64,000 nt of DNA from Pseudomonadales bacterium. GTDB taxonomy: Bacteria; Pseudomonadota; Gammaproteobacteria; Pseudomonadales; Pseudohongiellaceae. A program made the position numbers and the translations under genes. A model generated the notes under the pieces. That model was given only the letters and a program-made list of their open reading frames with translations, ran no database searches and was not told the DNA's origin. Positions 61,913 through 64,000 of this stretch are shown here, one piece after another. Position 1 is the first letter of the stretch; each line of letters begins with the position of its first letter. Location: NCBI GenBank assembly GCA_024234395.1, contig JACKOH010000001.1:763001-827000 (forward strand). The letters are read 5' to 3'.

Positions 61913-63613
61913 TTGGCCGAGCACAACAAGATCCTGCTGATAGATGATGACGACCGGTCGCGACGGGACCTGGAAGTGATCCTCGGATTTCTCGGTGAAT
62001 CGGTAGTGGCCGGAAACAGCGGAGGCTGGCTGGCTTCCCGAGACAGCGATTATACCGCCCCGGCCCGGTTCTGCCTGGCCATGGTCGGACAGTGTCGCGA
62101 GATTGGGGTGGTCGAGTTATTGCTGGAGCTGAGCGCCTGGGACAAGGGTTTACCGGTGTTGTTGCTCGGCGAAGGACGGCTGGTGAATCTTGACGCCAGT
62201 GATAGTTTCAAGAATATCACCGGCGAACTGAGTTTTCCGTTGACCTATCAGCCGTTGTTGGATGCACTGCACCAGGCCAAGGTTTTTCGCGATAATTACA
62301 ATCGCCTGCGCGATCTCGGCGGAGTCCGCGATTACAACATGTTTCGCAGCCTGGTCGGTAACAGCGGCCGGATTCAACAGGTCCGGCAACTGATGGGACA
62401 GGTGGCGAACAAGGAAGTTACCGTGCTGATCACCGGTGAATCCGGCACCGGCAAGGAAGTCGTGGCCAGGAATCTGCATCTGAACTCGCCACGTTCAGAA
62501 GAACCCTTTGTCCCGATCAACTGCGGGGCGATTCCGCGGGATCTGCTGGAAAGTGAATTATTCGGCCATGAAAAAGGCGCATTTACCGGAGCCACGTCGT
62601 CCCGGGAAGGCCGCTTTGAACTGGCCAATGGCGGGACGTTGTTTCTCGATGAAATCGGCGACATGCCCCTGAGCATGCAGGTCAAACTGTTGCGGGTTCT
62701 CCAGGAACGCAGTTTTGAACGGGTCGGTGGAATCAAGACCATCACCACCGATGTCCGGATCATTGCCGCCACGCACCAGAATCTGGAAAGCATGATCGCA
62801 CGGGGTGAATTTCGCCAGGATCTCTATTATCGAATCAATGTGTTTCCTATCGATATGCCACCGTTGCGTGATCGCACCGGCGATATACCACTGCTTCTGA
62901 ACGAACTGATTTCAACCCTGGAAAATGAGAATCGCGGTTCCGTTCGCTTTAATTCCGGTGCCATAGCGGCTCTGAAACTCTATCACTGGCCGGGGAATGT
63001 CAGAGAACTGGCCAATCTCGTCGAACGCATGGCGATTCTGCATCCACACGGCATCGTGGGAGAACAGGATCTGCCACCACACCTGCGACGCGACGTATCG
63101 GCCAGCCCCTCATTCGTGGGGGATCAGGATTCCGGCAGTCCGCTGGCGAATGACAAGGCGGAGGTCAGCCCTGATGAGCCAAGCAGCGAGGACTCGGCTG
63201 AGTTACCACTGGACGGACTGGACCTGAAGGAATACCTGGCGAATCTCGAGAAAGATCTGATTAACAAGGCCCTGGACGACAGCAGAGGCGTGGTGGCGAG
63301 AGCGGCCGATCGACTGCACATCAGGCGCACTACGCTGGTGGAAAAAATGCGCAAGTACAATCTGCCCAGGAAAGGCGGGGACAGTCAGGAAGCCGATTCC
63401 GAGCCAGCGCCTCTGGCCGTGCCTGCTGCGCAGAATGGATCGGGTACCGACGCGGGGGAACGGGTCGCGGTAAGGCAAGGGCAAGGTGACGGAGGAAGAG
63501 ATGGGAAAAGCGCAGAGGAAAGCCCAGGGAAAAGGCCAGGGAAAAGCACACAGGAAACCCCGGAACCCGGCACAACCGGAGACAAGCGTCAGGGACGGGG
63601 TGTCACCTCCTGA
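61913..63613 (+). CDS. fleQ: Sigma-54-dependent regulator, FleQ-like, with long C-terminal tail
   Basis: 566 residues from a TTG. The N-terminal FleQ-type receiver-like domain spans residues 6-130. The AAA+ domain has Walker A GESGTGKE at 175-182, the sigma-54-contacting GAFTGA at 222-227, Walker B-like GTLFLDEIGD at 241-250 and WPGNVRELANLVERM at 359-373. A Fis-type helix-turn-helix follows (SRGVVARAADRLHI with RRTTLVEKMRKYNL, 457-484). About 80 further residues form a low-complexity, charged Gly/Pro/Lys-rich tail; FleQ proteins normally end near residue 490. Master regulator of flagella and, in Pseudomonas, exopolysaccharide; role here by homology. Confidence 0.9.
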   Translation: MAEHNKILLIDDDDRSRRDLEVILGFLGESVVAGNSGGWLASRDSDYTAPARFCLAMVGQCREIGVVELLLELSAWDKGLPVLLLGEGRLVNLDASDSFKNITGELSFPLTYQPLLDALHQAKVFRDNYNRLRDLGGVRDYNMFRSLVGNSGRIQQVRQLMGQVANKEVTVLITGESGTGKEVVARNLHLNSPRSEEPFVPINCGAIPRDLLESELFGHEKGAFTGATSSREGRFELANGGTLFLDEIGDMPLSMQVKLLRVLQERSFERVGGIKTITTDVRIIAATHQNLESMIARGEFRQDLYYRINVFPIDMPPLRDRTGDIPLLLNELISTLENENRGSVRFNSGAIAALKLYHWPGNVRELANLVERMAILHPHGIVGEQDLPPHLRRDVSASPSFVGDQDSGSPLANDKAEVSPDEPSSEDSAELPLDGLDLKEYLANLEKDLINKALDDSRGVVARAADRLHIRRTTLVEKMRKYNLPRKGGDSQEADSEPAPLAVPAAQNGSGTDAGERVAVRQGQGDGGRDGKSAEESPGKRPGKSTQETPEPGTTGDKRQGRGVTS

Positions 63614-64000
63614 CCGGCAAGCGTCGCTTGCTCAAGCAACAGTTCGGTATCTGATCCGGAACCACTGGTCTGTTCGAATTTTACCAGCAGCAGGTCCCAG
63701 TCCCTGGCCAGCCAGAAGGTAGTGTGCCGTTCACTGCCGGGTCGACGGATTCTTTCGACCTTCAGAGTGTCGAGCCTGCCGAGCCCGGTATCTATCACCT
63801 CAGTCCCGGTGACCCGGTACAGGTGAGTCTCGACTTCATCCTTGTCCACCATGCGGATCTCCAGTTCCGTAACGCCAGGATCGCTCAGCCGTTGGCGTAG
63901 AAGCAGCTGAAAACTCAATTTGTCCACCACTCCGTCGGTGAGAGGCACCTGCCAGGATTCGTCGTCTTCGCTGCTGGTGGCAACTTCCTGCTCCCAATTG
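63589..64000 (-). CDS. DUF3108 family protein (N-terminal part outside window)
   Basis: The frame is open to the window end; its start lies beyond 64000. The visible 136 residues contain VPLTDGVVDKLSFQLLLRQR, VTGTEVIDTGLGRLDTLKVE and RTTFWLARDWD-like sequence (HTTFWLARDWDLLLVKFEQ), the DUF3108 periplasmic beta-rich domain. Its last 25 bases overlap the end of the FleQ-like gene in the opposite direction. Function unknown; often secreted. Confidence 0.85.
   Translation of the reverse strand, partial: NWEQEVATSSEDDESWQVPLTDGVVDKLSFQLLLRQRLSDPGVTELEIRMVDKDEVETHLYRVTGTEVIDTGLGRLDTLKVERIRRPGSERHTTFWLARDWDLLLVKFEQTSGSGSDTELLLEQATLAGQEVTPRP

Overview
The window looks like a chromosome segment from a free-living, probably marine or aquatic gammaproteobacterium. 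The evidence is the conserved block uvrB - tRNA-Val - thrS - infC - rpmI - rplT - pheS - pheT - ihfA - merR-type gene - tRNA-Pro (25.7-35.8 kb), together with a FleQ-like sigma-54 regulator, an FlgM-like protein, a CzcCBA-type RND pump and PEP-CTERM-like sorting signals. Genus cannot be read from the sequence alone.

Layout. 0-9.97 kb: the end of a secreted protein of unknown function (a paralogue lies at 51-52 kb), a small membrane protein, a PEP-CTERM-like protein, UDP-glucose dehydrogenase (ugd), a decayed lipoprotein copy, and a bactofilin with a methyltransferase-like partner. This part is peppered with short inverted-repeat elements and transposase debris (IS256, IS630). 9.97-25.6 kb: an accessory region. 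It holds an IS91 remnant, a large TPR lipoprotein, a secreted toxin-like protein, and two decayed large serine recombinases that each run into the 3' end of a tRNA gene (Pro-UGG and Asn-GUU). It also holds a PEP-CTERM protein with an internal tandem duplication. A three-level nested element is centred on a group II intron: an IS21-end element contains the intron, and an intact IS21-family IS with an 8-bp target duplication interrupts the intron's reverse transcriptase just before its YADD motif. 25.7-35.8 kb: the housekeeping translation block. 36.4-39.7 kb: an ECF sigma / membrane anti-sigma-like / secreted protein / serine hydrolase operon. 40.5-43.4 kb: a seven-helix membrane protein fused to a Fis-type helix-turn-helix, a FabH/OleA-like ketosynthase and a glycine-zipper lipoprotein. 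43.6-52 kb: a macrodomain protein and a beta-oxidation-like set (racemase/CoA-transferase family, SDR dehydrogenase, thiolase, acyl-CoA dehydrogenase, acyl-CoA ligase). 52.4-58.2 kb: an RND metal-efflux operon ending in a DUF3240 gene. 58.2-64 kb: small regulators, two TIGR04283/TIGR04282-type transferases, an FlgM-like protein, a thioesterase, a FleQ-like regulator and a DUF3108 protein cut by the window end.

The clearest result is the density and nesting of small non-autonomous elements. Three MITE-like families (two to three copies each) and a fourth made of paired IS21-type ends (four copies) are visible, along with two weaker repeat candidates. One MITE family shares its outer end with an IS630 fragment in the same window. 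The best candidate for unusual biology among the genes is the secreted protein at 14.9-16.4 kb, whose C-terminal domain resembles a papain-like effector. Next is the membrane-anchored Fis-HTH protein at 40.6-41.5 kb.
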